Below, in pieces: positions 10,181-24,577 of a DNA stretch of 64,000 bases. The notes below the pieces were generated by a model, which was given only the letters and a program-made list of their open reading frames with translations, did no database searches and had not been told where the DNA came from. Numbering within the stretch: position 1 is the first letter of the stretch; each line of letters begins with the position of its first letter. The translations under genes and the position numbers were made by a program. Location of the stretch: NCBI GenBank assembly GCA_964057225.1, contig OZ059897.1, forward strand, positions 3,968,001 to 4,032,000. Reading direction: 5' to 3'. The DNA is from Auanema rhodensis (taxonomy: Eukaryota > Nematoda > Chromadorea > Rhabditida > Rhabditidae).

Positions 10181-12637
10181 CACCGAGATATCAACTGATA
10201 TATGTTCACACTTATATCCTCGATTTTCACCCTGAAGAAATGATTTTTTCGTTAAAAAACATTGTCCATCGTATTCGTCTTGAAAAAAGGAATCTAAAAA
10301 CATCTACTTTTTGTGAAATTATTTAGAAATTTTTCGGGAAAATTTTTGTCAAAATGTTTTTGGAAGCAATGTTGAGTGTACATGGGAACTCAACATACAC
10401 TAATGCATTATTTTTCAAACGATCATAACTAATTTTTGTATAGAGCGTTTCTCATTGTAGTATAGTGCATTCGATGCGGATTTTTAAGCTGCGTTGATCT
10501 GTGTTATCAGATTTGCGCTAGCTTAAAAATGCACCGAGTAATCAACTGATATAGGTTCACACTTACATCCTCGATTTTCACCCTGAAGAATTAATTTTTT
10601 CGTTGAATAACATTGTCCATCGTCTTTGCCTTGAAAAAAGAAATCTAAAAACATCTACTTTTTGTGAAATTATTTAGAAATTTTTCGGGAAAATTTTTGT
10701 CACAATGTTTTTGGAAGCAATGTTGAGTGTACATGGGAACTCAGCATACACTAATGCATTATTTTTCAAACGATCATAACTAATTTTCGTATAGAGCGTT
10801 TCTCAATGTAGTATAGTGCTGTCGATGCGGATTTTTAAGCTGCGTTGATCTGTGTTATCAGATTTGAGTTAGCTTAAAAATGCACCGAGATATCAACTGA
10901 TATATGTTCACGCTTATATCCTCGATTTTCACCCTGAAGAAATGATTTTTTCGTTGAATAACATTGTCCATCGTCTTCGTCTTGAAAAAAGGAATCTAAA
11001 AACATCTACTTTTTGTGAAATTATTTAGAAATTTTTCGGGAAAATTTTTGTCAAAATGTTTTTGGAAGCAATGTTGAGTGTACATGGGAACTCAGCATAC
11101 ACTAATGCATTATTTTTCAAACGATCATAACTAATTTTTGTATAGAGCGTTTCTCAATGTAGTATAGTGCATTCGATGCGGATTTTTAAGCTGCGTCGAT
11201 CTGTGTTATCAGATTTGCGCTAGCTTGAAAATGCACCGAGATATCAACTGATATAGGTTCACACTTATATCCTCGATTTTCACCCTGACGAATTAATTTT
11301 TTCGTTGAATAACATTGTCCATCGTCTTTGCCTTGAAAAAAGGAATCTAAAAACATCTACTTTTTGTGAAATTATTTAGAAATTTTTCGGGAAAATTTTT
11401 GTCACAATGTTTTTGGAAGCAATGTTGAGTGTACATGGGAACTCAGCATACACTAATGCATTATTTTTCAAACGATCATAACTAATTTTCGTATAGAGCG
11501 TTTCTCAATGTAGTATAGTGCTGTCGATGCGGATTTTTAAGCTGCGTTGATCTGTGTTATCAGATTTGAGTTAGCTTAAAAATGCACCGAGATATCAACT
11601 GATATATGTTCACGCTTATATCCTCGATTTTCACCCTGAAGAAATGATTTTTTCGTTGAATAACATTGTCCATCGTCTTCGTCTTGAAAAAAGGAATCTA
11701 AAAACATCTACTTTTTGTGAAATTATTTAGAAATTTTTCGGGAAAATTTTTGTCAAAATGTTTTTGGAAGCAATGTTGAGTGTACATGGGAACTCAGCAT
11801 ACACTAATGCATTATTTTTCAAACGATCATAACTAATTTTTGTATAGAGCGTTTCTCAATGTAGTATAGTGCATTCGATGCGGATTTTTAAGCTGCGTTG
11901 ATCTGTGTTATCAGATTTGAGTTAGCTTAAAAATGCACCGAGATATCAACTGATATATGTTCACGCTTATATCCTCGATTTTCACACTGAAGAAATGATT
12001 ATTTCGTTGAATAACATTGTCCATCGTCTTCGTCTTGAAAAAAGGAATCTAAAAACATCTACTTTTTGTGAAATTATTTAGAAATTTTTCGGGAAAATTT
12101 TTGTCAAAATGTTTTTGGAAGCAATGTTGAGTGTACATGGGAACTCAACATACACTAATGCATTATTTTTCAAACGATCATAACTAATTTTTGTATAGAG
12201 CGTTTCTCAATGTAGTATAGTGCATTCGATGCGGATTTTTAAGCTGCGTTGATCTGTGTTATCAGATTTGCGCTAGCTTGAAAATGCACCGAGATATCAA
12301 CTGATATAGGTTCACACTTATATCCTCGATTTTCACCCTGAAGAATTAATTTTTTCGTTGAATAACATTGTCCATCGTCTTTGCCTTGAAAAAAGGAATC
12401 TAAAAACATCTACTTTTTGTGAAATTATTTATAAATTTTTCGGGAAAATTTTTGTCAAAATGTTTTTGGAAGCAATGTTGAGTGTACATGGGAACTCAAC
12501 ATACACTAATGCATTATTTTTCAAACGATCATAACTAATTTTTGTATAGAGCGTTTCTCAATGTAGTATAGTGCATTCGATGCGGATTTTTAAGCTGCGT
12601 TGATCTGTGTTATCAGATTTGAGTTAGCTTAAAAATG
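10181..12637. repeat. 7-monomer higher-order repeat (2457 bp)
   Basis: Monomers start every 351 bp from 10181 to 12287. Private marks are ttacatcc (C at 10566), cctgacg near 11287, gattatttcg near 11999 and ttataaa at 12431. The order restarts at 12638, where ttacatcc recurs with its C at 13023, exactly 2457 bp later. Confidence 0.8.
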
Positions 12638-15445
12638 CACCGAGATATCAACTGATATATGTTCACACTTATATCCTCGATTTTCACCCTGAAGAAATGA
12701 TTTTTTCGTTAAAAAACATTGTCCATCGTATTCGTCTTGAAAAAAGGAATCTAAAAACATCTACTTTTTGTGAAATTATTTAGAAATTTTTCGGGAAAAT
12801 TTTTGTCAAAATGTTTTTGGAAGCAATGTTGAGTGTACATGGGAACTCAACATACACTAATGCATTATTTTTCAAACGATCATAACTAATTTTTGTATAG
12901 AGCGTTTCTCATTGTAGTATAGTGCATTCGATGCGGATTTTTAAGCTGCGTTGATCTGTGTTATCAGATTTGCGCTAGCTTAAAAATGCACCGAGTAATC
13001 AACTGATATAGGTTCACACTTACATCCTCGATTTTCACCCTGAAGAATTAATTTTTTCGTTGAATAACATTGTCCATCGTCTTTGCCTTGAAAAAAGAAA
13101 TCTAAAAACATCTACTTTTTGTGAAATTATTTAGAAATTTTTCGGGAAAATTTTTGTCACAATGTTTTTGGAAGCAATGTTGAGTGTACATGGGAACTCA
13201 GCATACACTAATGCATTATTTTTCAAACGATCATAACTAATTTTCGTATAGAGCGTTTCTCAATGTAGTATAGTGCTGTCGATGCGGATTTTTAAGCTGC
13301 GTTGATCTGTGTTATCAGATTTGAGTTAGCTTAAAAATGCACCGAGATATCAACTGATATATGTTCACGCTTATATCCTCGATTTTCACCCTGAAGAAAT
13401 GATTTTTTCGTTGAATAACATTGTCCATCGTCTTCGTCTTGAAAAAAGGAATCTAAAAACATCTACTTTTTGTGAAATTATTTAGAAATTTTTCGGGAAA
13501 ATTTTTGTCAAAATGTTTTTGGAAGCAATGTTGAGTGTACATGGGAACTCAGCATACACTAATGCATTATTTTTCAAACGATCATAACTAATTTTTGTAT
13601 AGAGCGTTTCTCAATGTAGTATAGTGCATTCGATGCGGATTTTTAAGCTGCGTCGATCTGTGTTATCAGATTTGCGCTAGCTTGAAAATGCACCGAGATA
13701 TCAACTGATATAGGTTCACACTTATATCCTCGATTTTCACCCTGACGAATTAATTTTTTCTTTGAATAACATTGTCCATCGTCTTTGCCTTGAAAAAAGG
13801 AATCTAAAAACATCTACTTTTTGTGAAATTATTTAGAAATTTTTCGGGAAAATTTTTGTCACAATGTTTTTGGAAGCAATGTTGAGTGTACATGGGAACT
13901 CAGCATACACTAATGCATTATTTTTCAAACGATCATAACTAATTTTTGTATAGAGCGTTTCTCAATGTAGTATAGTGCATTCGATGCGGATTTTTAAGCT
14001 GCGTCGATCTGTGTTATCAGATTTGAGTTAGCTTAAAAATGCACCGAGATATCAACTGATATATGTTCACACTTATATCCTCGATTTTCACACTGAAGAA
14101 ATGATTTTTTCGTTAAAAAACATTGTCCATCGTATTCGTCTTGAAAAAAGAAATCTAAAAACATCTACTTTTTGTGAAATTATTTAGAAATTTTTCGGGA
14201 AAATTTTTGTCAAAATGTTTTTGGAAGCAATGTTGAGTGTACATGGGAACTCAACATACACTAATGCATTATTTTTCAAACGATCATAACTAATTTTTGT
14301 ATAGAGCGTTTCTCATTGTAGTATAATGCATTCGATGCGGATTTTTAAGCTGCGTTGATCTGTGTTATCAGATTTGCGCTAGCTTAAAAATGCACCGAGT
14401 AATCAACTGATATAGGTTCACACTTATATCCTCGATTTTCACCCTGAAGAATTAATTTTTTCGTTGAATAACATTGTCCATCGTCTTTGCCTTGAAAAAA
14501 GAAATCTAAAAACATCTACTTTTTGTGAAATTATTTAGAAATTTTTCGGGAAAATTTTTGTCACAATGTTTTTGGAAGCAATGTTGAGTGTACATGGGAA
14601 CTCAGCATACACTAATGCATTATTTTTCAAACGATCATAACTAATTTTCGTATAGAGCGTTTCTCAATGTAGTATAGTGCTGTCGATGCGGATTTTTAAG
14701 CTGCGTTGATCTGTGTTATCAGATTTGAGTTAGCTTAAAAATGCACCGAGATATCAACTGATATATGTTCACGCTTATATCCTCGATTTTCACCCTGAAG
14801 AAATGATTTTTTCGTTGAATAACATTGTCCATCGTCTTCGTCTTGAAAAAAGGAATCTAAAAACATCTACTTTTTGTGAAATTATTTAGAAATTTTTCGG
14901 GAAAATTTTTGTCAAAATGTTTTTGGAAGCAATGTTGAGTGTACATGGGAACTCAGCATACACTAATGCATTATTTTTCAAACGATCATAACTAATTTTT
15001 GTATAGAGCGTTTCTCAATGTAGTATAGTGCATTCGATGCGGATTTTTAAGCTGCGTTGATCTGTGTTATCAGATTTGAGTTAGCTTAAAAATGCACCGA
15101 GATATCAACTGATATATGTTCACGCTTATATCCTCGATTTTCACACTGAAGAAATGATTATTTCGTTGAATAACATTGTCCATCGTCTTCGTCTTGAAAA
15201 AAGGAATCTAAAAACATCTACTTTTTGTGAAATTATTTAGAAATTTTTCGGGAAAATTTTTGTCAAAATGTTTTTGGAAGCAATGTTGAGTGTACATGGG
15301 AACTCAACATACACTAATGCATTATTTTTCAAACGATCATAACTAATTTTTGTATAGAGCGTTTCTCAATGTAGTATAGTGCATTCGATGCGGATTTTTA
15401 AGCTGCGTTGATCTGTGTTATCAGATTTGCGCTAGCTTGAAAATG
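12638..15445. repeat. Partial 7-mer copy, then a 9-mer-offset copy
   Basis: 12638-13690 repeats the types of 10181-11233 at offset 2457, and cctgacg recurs at 13691. That monomer then switches to a first-monomer type right half, and gttaaaaaac follows at 14042. From 14744 the order (11585-12637) repeats at offset 3159, carrying gattatttcg at 15158. The two offsets overlap, which indicates at least two separate exchange events. Confidence 0.72.
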
Positions 15446-17903
15446 CACCGAGATATCAACTGATATAGGTTCACACTTATATCCTCGATTTTCACCCTGA
15501 AGAATTAATTTTTTCGTTGAATAACATTGTCCATCGTCTTTGCCTTGAAAAAAGGAATCTAAAAACATCTACTTTTTGTGAAATTATTTATAAATTTTTC
15601 GGGAAAATTTTTGTCAAAATGTTTTTGGAAGCAATGTTGAGTGTACATGGGAACTCAACATACACTAATGCATTATTTTTCAAACGATCATAACTAATTT
15701 TTGTATAGAGCGTTTCTCAATGTAGTATAGTGCATTCGATGCGGATTTTTAAGCTGCGTTGATCTGTGTTATCAGATTTGAGTTAGCTTAAAAATGCACC
15801 GAGATATCAACTGATATATGTTCACGCTTATATCCTCGATTTTCACCCTGAAGAAATGATTTTTTCGTTGAATAACATTGTCCATCGTCTTCGTCTTGAA
15901 AAAAGGAATCTAAAAACATCTACTTTTTGTGAAATTATTTAGAAATTTTTCGGGAAAATTTTTGTCAAAATGTTTTTGGAAGCAATGTTGAGTGTACATG
16001 GGAACTCAACATACACTAATGCATTATTTTTCAAACGATCATAACTAATTTTTGTATAGAGCGTTTCTCAATGTAGTATAGTGCATTCGATGCGGATTTT
16101 TAAGCTGCGTTGATCTGTGTTATCAGATTTGAGTTAGCTTAAAAATGCACCGAGATATCAACTGATATATGTTCACGCTTATATCCTCGATTTTCACCCT
16201 GAAGAAATGATTTTTTCGTTGAATAACATTGTCCATCGTCTTCGTCTTGAAAAAAGGAATCTAAAAACATCTACTTTTTGTGAAATTATTTAGAAATTTT
16301 TCGGGAAAATTTTTGTCAAAATGTTTTTGGAAGCAATGTTGAGTGTACATGGGAACTCAACATACACTAATGCATTATTTTTCAAACGATCATAACTAAT
16401 TTTTGTATTAAGCGTTTATCAATGTAGTATAGTGCATTCGATGCGGATTTTTAAGCTGCGTCGATCTGTGTTATCAGATTTGCGCTAGCTTGAAAATGCA
16501 CCGAGATATCAACTGATATAGGTTCACACTTATATCCTCGATTTTCACCCTGAAGAATTAATTTTTTCGTTGAATAACATTGTCCATCGTCTTTGCCTTG
16601 AAAAAAGGAATCTAAAAACATCTACTTTTTGTGAAATTATTCAGAAATTTTTCGGGAAAATTTTTGTCACAATGTTTTTGGAAGCAATGTTGAGTGTACA
16701 TGGGAACTCAGCATACACTAATGCATTATTTTTCAAACGATCATAACTAATTTTTGTATAGAGCGTTTCTCAATGTAGTATAGTGCATTCGATGCGGATT
16801 TTTAAGCTGCGTTGATCTGTGTTATCAGATTTGCGCTAGCTTAAAAATGCACCGAGTAATCAACTGATATAGGTTCACACTTATATCCTCGATTTTTACC
16901 CTGAAGAATTAATTTTTTCGTTGAATAACATTGTCCATCGTCTTTGCCTTGAAAAAAGAAATCTAAAAACATCTACTTTTTGTGAAATTATTCAGAAATT
17001 TTTCGGGAAAATTTTTGTCACAATGTTTTTGGAAGCAATGTTAAGTGTACATGGGAACTCAACACACACTAATGCAATTTTTTTTCAAACGATCATAACT
17101 AATTTTTGTATAGAGCGTTTCTCAATGTAGTATAGTGCATTCGATGCGGATTTTTAAGCTGCGTCGATCTGTGTTATCCGATTTGAGTTAGCTTAAAAAT
17201 GCACCGAGATATCAACTGATATAGGTTCACACTTATATCCTCGATTTTCACCCTGAAGAATTAATTTTTTCGTTGAAAAACATTGTCCATCGTATTCGTC
17301 TTGAAAAAAAAAATCTAAAAACATCTACTTTTTGTGAAATTATTTAGAAATTTTTCGGGAAAATTTCTGTCAAAATGTTTTTGGAAGCAATGTTGAGTGT
17401 ACATGGGAACTCAACATACACTAATGCATTATTTTTCAAACGATCATAACTAATTTTTGTATAGAGCGTTTCTCAATGTAGTATAGTGCATTCGATGCGG
17501 ATTTTTAAGCTGCGTTGATCTGTGTTATCAGATTTGCGCTAGCTTGAAAATGCACCGAGATATCAACTGATATAGGTTCACACTTATATCCTCGATTTTC
17601 ACCCTGAAGAATTAATTTTTTCGTTGAATAACATTGTCCATCGTCTTTGCCTTGAAAAAAGGAATCTAAAAACATCTACTTTTTGTGAAATTATTTAGAA
17701 ATTTTTCGGGAAAATTTTTGTCAAAATGTTTTTGGAAGCAATGTTGAGTGTACATGGGAACTCAACATACACTAATGCATTATTTTTCAAACGATCATAA
17801 CTAATTTTTGTATAGAGCGTTTCTCAATGTAGTATAGTGCATTCGATGCGGATTTTTAAGCTGCGTTGATCTGTGTTATCAGATTTGCGCTAGCTTGAAA
17901 ATG
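15446..17903. repeat. 7-monomer higher-order repeat (2458 bp), copy 1
   Basis: Monomers start at 15446, 15797, 16148, 16499, 16850, 17202 and 17553. Marks are ttataaa at 15590, tattaagcgtttatc near 16407, ttcag with cagc in 16499, and the first O-class monomer (352 bp) at 16850. The second copy starts at 17904, where ttataaa recurs at 18048. Confidence 0.85.
16850..17201. repeat. O-class monomer (352 bp), first of 19; carries a chance open frame
   Basis: Diagnostic marks are ttcag instead of tttag, aatgttaagtg, caacacac, and gcaattttttttc with one extra base. Together they remove two stops, leaving an open frame from TTG at 16921 to TAG at 17128-17130 (69 codons). O monomers start at 16850, 19308, 21417, 23173, 33354, 36163, 38270, 41781, 43888, 45995, 48102, 50563, 51266, 53022, 54076, 56183, 57237, 58642 and 60749; 20714 and 24578 carry only its right half. 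The copy at 36163 has TAG instead of the TTG start (36234). I see no promoter context, signal peptide or domain, and do not call a gene. Confidence 0.85.
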
Positions 17904-20011
17904 CACCGAGATATCAACTGATATAGGTTCACACTTATATCCTCGATTTTCACCCTGAAGAATTAATTTTTTCGTTGAATAACATTGTCCATCGTCTTTG
18001 CCTTGAAAAAAGGAATCTAAAAACATCTACTTTTTGTGAAATTATTTATAAATTTTTCGGGAAAATTTTTGTCAAAATGTTTTTGGAAGCAATGTTGAGT
18101 GTACATGGGAACTCAACATACACTAATGCATTATTTTTCAAACGATCATAACTAATTTTTGTATAGAGCGTTTCTCAATGTAGTATAGTGCATTCGATGC
18201 GGATTTTTAAGCTGCGTTGATCTGTGTTATCAGATTTGAGTTAGCTTAAAAATGCACCGAGATATCAACTGATATATGTTCACGCTTATATCCTCGATTT
18301 TCACCCTGAAGAAATGATTTTTTCGTTGAATAACATTGTCCATCGTCTTCGTCTTGAAAAAAGGAATCTAAAAACATCTACTTTTTGTGAAATTATTTAG
18401 AAATTTTTCGGGAAAATTTTTGTCAAAATGTTTTTGGAAGCAATGTTGAGTGTACATGGGAACTCAACATACACTAATGCATTATTTTTCAAACGATCAT
18501 AACTAATTTTTGTATAGAGCGTTTCTCAATGTAGTATAGTGCATTCGATGCGGATTTTTAAGCTGCGTTGATCTGTGTTATCAGATTTGAGTTAGCTTAA
18601 AAATGCACCGAGATATCAACTGATATATGTTCACGCTTATATCCTCGATTTTCACCCTGAAGAAATGATTTTTTCGTTGAATAACATTGTCCATCGTCTT
18701 CGTCTTGAAAAAAGGAATCTAAAAACATCTACTTTTTGTGAAATTATTTAGAAATTTTTCGGGAAAATTTTTGTCAAAATGTTTTTGGAAGCAATGTTGA
18801 GTGTACATGGGAACTCAACATACACTAATGCATTATTTTTCAAACGATCATAACTAATTTTTGTATTAAGCGTTTATCAATGTAGTATAGTGCATTCGAT
18901 GCGGATTTTTAAGCTGCGTCGATCTGTGTTATCAGATTTGCGCTAGCTTGAAAATGCACCGAGATATCAACTGATATAGGTTCACACTTATATCCTCGAT
19001 TTTCACCCTGAAGAATTAATTTTTTCGTTGAATAACATTGTCCATCGTCTTTGCCTTGAAAAAAGGAATCTAAAAACATCTACTTTTTGTGAAATTATTC
19101 AGAAATTTTTCGGGAAAATTTTTGTCACAATGTTTTTGGAAGCAATGTTGAGTGTACATGGGAACTCAGCATACACTAATGCATTATTTTTCAAACGATC
19201 ATAACTAATTTTTGTATAGAGCGTTTCTCAATGTAGTATAGTGCATTCGATGCGGATTTTTAAGCTGCGTTGATCTGTGTTATCAGATTTGCGCTAGCTT
19301 AAAAATGCACCGAGTAATCAACTGATATAGGTTCACACTTATATCCTCGATTTTTACCCTGAAGAATTAATTTTTTCGTTGAATAACATTGTCCATCGTC
19401 TTTGCCTTGAAAAAAGAAATCTAAAAACATCTACTTTTTGTGAAATTATTCAGAAATTTTTCGGGAAAATTTTTGTCACAATGTTTTTGGAAGCAATGTT
19501 AAGTGTACATGGGAACTCAACACACACTAATGCAATTTTTTTTCAAACGATCATAACTAATTTTTGTATAGAGCGTTTCTCAATGTAGTATAGTGCATTC
19601 GATGCGGATTTTTAAGCTGCGTCGATCTGTGTTATCCGATTTGAGTTAGCTTAAAAATGCACCGAGATATCAACTGATATAGGTTCACACTTATATCCTC
19701 GATTTTCACCCTGAAGAATTAATTTTTTTCGTTGAAAAACATTGTCCATCGTATTCGTCTTGAAAAAAAAAATCTAAAAACATCTACTTTTTGTGAAATT
19801 ATTTAGAAATTTTTCGGGAAAATTTTTGTCAAAATGTTTTTGGAAGCAATGTTGAGTGTACATGGGAACTCAACATACACTAATGCATTATTTTTCAAAC
19901 GATCATAACTAATTTTTGTATAGAGCGTTTCTCAATGTAGTATAGTGCATTCGATGCGGATTTGTAAGCTGCGTTGATCTGTGTTATCAGATTTGAGTTA
20001 ACTTAAAAATG
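17904..20011. repeat. 7-mer, partial copy 2
   Basis: Six monomers (17904, 18255, 18606, 18957, 19308, 19660) match 15446-17552 at offset 2458, including tattaagcgtttatc and the O monomer. The monomer at 19660 differs from its partner at 17202 by an extra T in the T-run (352 bp) and by gatttgtaagc, which damages the left arm of the junction stem. At 20012 the order breaks with a ttttttgttc, tattggtc type. Confidence 0.85.
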
Positions 20012-21065
20012 CACCGAGATATCAACTGATATATGTTCACACTTATATCCTCGATTTTCACCCTGAAGAAATGATTTTTTTGTTCAAAAACATTGTCCAT
20101 CGTATTGGTCTTGAAAAAAGGAATCTAAAAACATCTACTTTTTGTGAAATTATTTAGAAATTTTTCGGGAAAATTTTTGTCAAAATGTTTTTGGAAGCAA
20201 TGTTGAGTGTACATGGGAACTCAACATACACTAATGCATTATTTTTCAAACGATCATAACTAATTTTTGTATAGAGCGTTTCTCAATGTAGTATAGTGCA
20301 TTCGATGCGGATTTTTAAGCTGCGTTGATCTGTGTTATCAGATTTGCGCTAGCTTAAAAATGCACCGAGTAATCAACTGATATAGGTTCACACTTATATC
20401 CTCGATTTTCACCCTGAAGAATTAATTTTTTCGTTGAATAACATTGTCCATCGTCTTTGCCTTGAAAAAAGAAATCTAAAAACATCTACTTTTTGTGAAA
20501 TTATTCAGAAATTTTTCGGGAAAATTTTTGTCAAATTGTTTTTGGAAGCAATGTTGAGTGTACATGGGAACTCAGCATACACTAATGCATTATTTTTCAA
20601 ACGATCATAACTAATTTTTGTATAGAGCGTTTCGCAATGTAGTATAGTGCATTCGATGCGGATTTTTAAGCTGCGTTGATCTGTGTTATCAGATTTGAGT
20701 TAACTTAAAAATGCACCGAGATATCAACTGATATATGTTCACACTTATATCCTCGATTTTCACCCTGAAGAAATGATTTTTTCGTTAAAAAACATTGTCC
20801 ATCGTATTCGTCTTGAAAAAAGGAATCTAAAAACATCTACTTTTTGTGAAATTATTTAGAAATTTTTCGGGAAAATTTTTGTCACAATGTTTTTGGAAGC
20901 AATGTTAAGTGTACATGGGAACTCAACACACACTAATGCAATTTTTTTTCAAACGATCATAACTAATTTTTGTATAGAGCGTTTCTCAATGTAGTATAGT
21001 GCATTCGATGCGGATTTTTAAGCTGCGTCGATCTGTGTTATCCGATTTGAGTTAGCTTAAAAATG
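20012..21065. repeat. Transitional monomers between HOR blocks
   Basis: There are three monomers, at 20012, 20363 and 20714. The first carries tattggtc, seen again at 22120, 23876 and 25281. The second carries gtcaaattg, seen again at 22471 and 24227. The third is a hybrid: a gttaaaaaac left half with an O-class right half (352 bp). The same hybrid recurs at 24578. Confidence 0.7.
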
Positions 21066-22821
21066 CACCGAGATATCAACTGATATAGGTTCACACTTAT
21101 ATCCTCGATTTTCACCCTGAAGAATTAATTTTTTCGTTGAAAAACATTGTCCATCGTATTCGTCTTGAAAAAAAAAATCTAAAAACATCTACTTTTTGTG
21201 AAATTATTTAGAAATTTTTCGGGAAAATTTTTGTCAAAATGTTTTTGGAAGCAATGTTGAGTGTACATGGGAACTCAGCATACACTAATGCATTATTTTT
21301 CAAACGATCATAACTAATTTTCGTATAGAGCGTTTATCAATGTAGTATAGTGCATTCGATGCGGATTTTTAAGCTGCGTCGATCTGTGTTATCAGATTTG
21401 CGCTAGCTTGAAAATGCACCGAGATATCAACTGATATAGGTTCACACTTATATCCTCGATTTTTACCCTGAAGAATTAATTTTTTCGTTGAATAACATTG
21501 TCCATCGTCTTTGCCTTGAGAAAAGGAATCTAAAAACATCTACTTTTTGTGAAATTATTCAGAAATTTTTCGGGAAAATTTTTGTCACAATGTTTTTGGA
21601 AGCAATGTTAAGTGTACATGGGAACTCAACACACACTAATGCAATTTTTTTTCAAACGATCATAACTAATTTTTGTATAGAGCGTTTCTCAATGTAGTAT
21701 AGTGCATTCGATGCGGATTTTTAAGCTGCGTCGATCTGTGTTATCCGATTTGAGTTAGCTTAAAAATGCACCGAGATATCAACTGATATAGGTTCACACT
21801 TATATCCTCGATTTTCACCCTGAAGAATTAATTTTTTCGTTGAAAAACATTGTCCATCGTATTCGTCTTGAAAAAAAAAATCTAAAAACATCTACTTTTT
21901 GTGAAATTATTTAGAAATTTTTCGGGAAAATTTTTGTCAAAATGTTTTTGGAAGCAATGTTGAGTGTACATGGGAACTCAACATACACTAATGCATTATT
22001 TTTCAAACGATCATAACTAATTTTTGTATAGAGCGTTTCTCAATGTAGTATAGTGCATTCGATGCGGATTTGTAAGCTGCGTTGATCTGTGTTATCAGAT
22101 TTGAGTTAACTTAAAAATGCACCGAGATATCAACTGATATATGTTCACACTTATATCCTCGATTTTCACCCTGAAGAAATGATTTTTTTGTTGAAAAACA
22201 TTGTCCATCGTATTGGTCTTGAAAAAAAGAATCTAAAAACATCTACTTTTTGTGAAATTATTTAGAAATTTTTCGGGAAAATTTTTGTCAAAATGTTTTT
22301 GGAAGCAATGTTGAGTGTACATGGGAACTCAACATACACTAATGCATTATTTTTCAAACGATCATAACTTATTTTTGTATAGAGCGTTTCTCAATGTAGT
22401 ATGGTGCATTCGATGCGGATTTTTAAGCTGCGTTGATCTGTGTTATCCGATTTGAGCTAGCTTAAAAATGTACCGAGATATCAACTGATATATGTTCACA
22501 CTTATATCCTCGATTTTCACCCTGAAGAATTAATTTTTTCGTTGAATAACATTGTCCATCGTCTTTGCCTTGAAAAAAGAAATCTAAAAACATCTACTTT
22601 TTGTGAAATTATTCAGAAATTTTTCGGGAAAATTTTTGTCAAATTGTTTTTGGAAGCAATGTTGAGTGTACATGGGAACTCAGCATACACTAATGCATTA
22701 TTTTTCAAACGATCATAACTAATTTTTGTATAGAGCGTTTCTCAATGTAGTATAGTGCATTCGATGCGGATTTTTAAGCTGCGTTGATCTGTGTTATCAG
22801 ATTTGAGTTAACTTAAAAATG
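21066..22821. repeat. 5-monomer higher-order repeat (1756 bp), copy 1
   Basis: Monomers start at 21066, 21417 (O), 21769, 22120 and 22471. Private marks are aacttatttttg near 22367, gtatggtgc, ccgatttgagctagc, and the rare start taccgag at 22471. All recur 1756 bp later. The first monomer has a run of ten A before the tc (ttgaaaaaaaaaatc type). Confidence 0.85.
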
Positions 22822-24577
22822 CACCGAGATATCAACTGATATATGTTCACACTTATATCCTCGATTTTCACCCTGAAGAATTAATTTTTTCGTTGAAAAA
22901 CATTGTCCATCGTATTCGTCTTGAAAAAAAAAATCTAAAAACATCTACTTTTTGTGAAATTATTTAGAAATTTTTCGGGAAAATTTTTGTCAAAATGTTT
23001 TTGGAAGCAATGTTGAGTGTACATGGGAACTCAGCATACACTAATGCATTATTTTTCAAACGATCATAACTAATTTTCGTATAGAGCGTTTATCAATGTA
23101 GTATAGTGCATTCGATGCGGATTTTTAAGCTGCGTCGATCTGTGTTATCAGATTTGCGCTAGCTTGAAAATGCACCGAGATATCAACTGATATAGGTTCA
23201 CACTTATATCCTCGATTTTTACCCTGAAGAATTAATTTTTTCGTTGAATAACATTGTCCATCGTCTTTGCCTTGAGAAAAGGAATCTAAAAACATCTACT
23301 TTTTGTGAAATTATTCAGAAATTTTTCGGGAAAATTTTTGTCACAATGTTTTTGGAAGCAATGTTAAGTGTACATGGGAACTCAACACACACTAATGCAA
23401 TTTTTTTTCAAACGATCATAACTAATTTTTGTATAGAGCGTTTCTCAATGTAGTATAGTGCATTCGATGCGGATTTTTAAGCTGCGTCGATCTGTGTTAT
23501 CCGATTTGAGTTAGCTTAAAAATGCACCGAGATATCAACTGATATAGGTTCACACTTATATCCTCGATTTTCACCCTGAAGAATTAATTTTTTCGTTGAA
23601 AAACATTGTCCATCGTATTCGTCTTGAAAAAAAAAATCTAAAAACATCTACTTTTTGTGAAATTATTTAGAAATTTTTCGGGAAAATTTTTGTCAAAATG
23701 TTTTTGGAAGCAATGTTGAGTGTACATGGGAACTCAACATACACTAATGCATTATTTTTCAAACGATCATAACTAATTTTTGTATAGAGCGTTTCTCAAT
23801 GTAGTATAGTGCATTCGATGCGGATTTGTAAGCTGCGTTGATCTGTGTTATCAGATTTGAGTTAACTTAAAAATGCACCGAGATATCAACTGATATATGT
23901 TCACACTTATATCCTCGATTTTCACCCTGAAGAAATGATTTTTTTGTTGAAAAACATTGTCCATCGTATTGGTCTTGAAAAAAAGAATCTAAAAACATCT
24001 ACTTTTTGTGAAATTATTTAGAAATTTTTCGGGAAAATTTTTGTCAAAATGTTTTTGGAAGCAATGTTGAGTGTACATGGGAACTCAACATACACTAATG
24101 CATTATTTTTCAAACGATCATAACTTATTTTTGTATAGAGCGTTTCTCAATGTAGTATGGTGCATTCGATGCGGATTTTTAAGCTGCGTTGATCTGTGTT
24201 ATCCGATTTGAGCTAGCTTAAAAATGTACCGAGATATCAACTGATATATGTTCACACTTATATCCTCGATTTTCACCCTGAAGAATTAATTTTTTCGTTG
24301 AATAACATTGTCCATCGTCTTTGCCTTGAAAAAAGAAATCTAAAAACATCTACTTTTTGTGAAATTATTCAGAAATTTTTCGGGAAAATTTTTGTCAAAT
24401 TGTTTTTGGAAGCAATGTTGAGTGTACATGGGAACTCAGCATACACTAATGCATTATTTTTCAAACGATCATAACTAATTTTTGTATAGAGCGTTTCTCA
24501 ATGTAGTATAGTGCATTCGATGCGGATTTTTAAGCTGCGTTGATCTGTGTTATCAGATTTGAGTTAACTTAAAAATG
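22822..24577. repeat. 5-monomer higher-order repeat (1756 bp), copy 2
   Basis: Monomers at 22822, 23173 (O), 23525, 23876 and 24227 match copy 1 with few differences; one is gatatatg for gatatagg at the start. The marks gtatggtgc and taccgag (24227) are reproduced at exactly 1756 bp spacing, so this duplication is recent compared with the variation between neighbouring monomers. Confidence 0.85.

Noticed and set aside
16921-17130. 69-codon open frame repeated in O-class monomers, as a gene
   Set aside because: It starts at TTG, lies wholly inside a satellite monomer, has no recognisable domain, and is broken in most monomers by TAG or TAA. Repetition reflects recent copying of the DNA.
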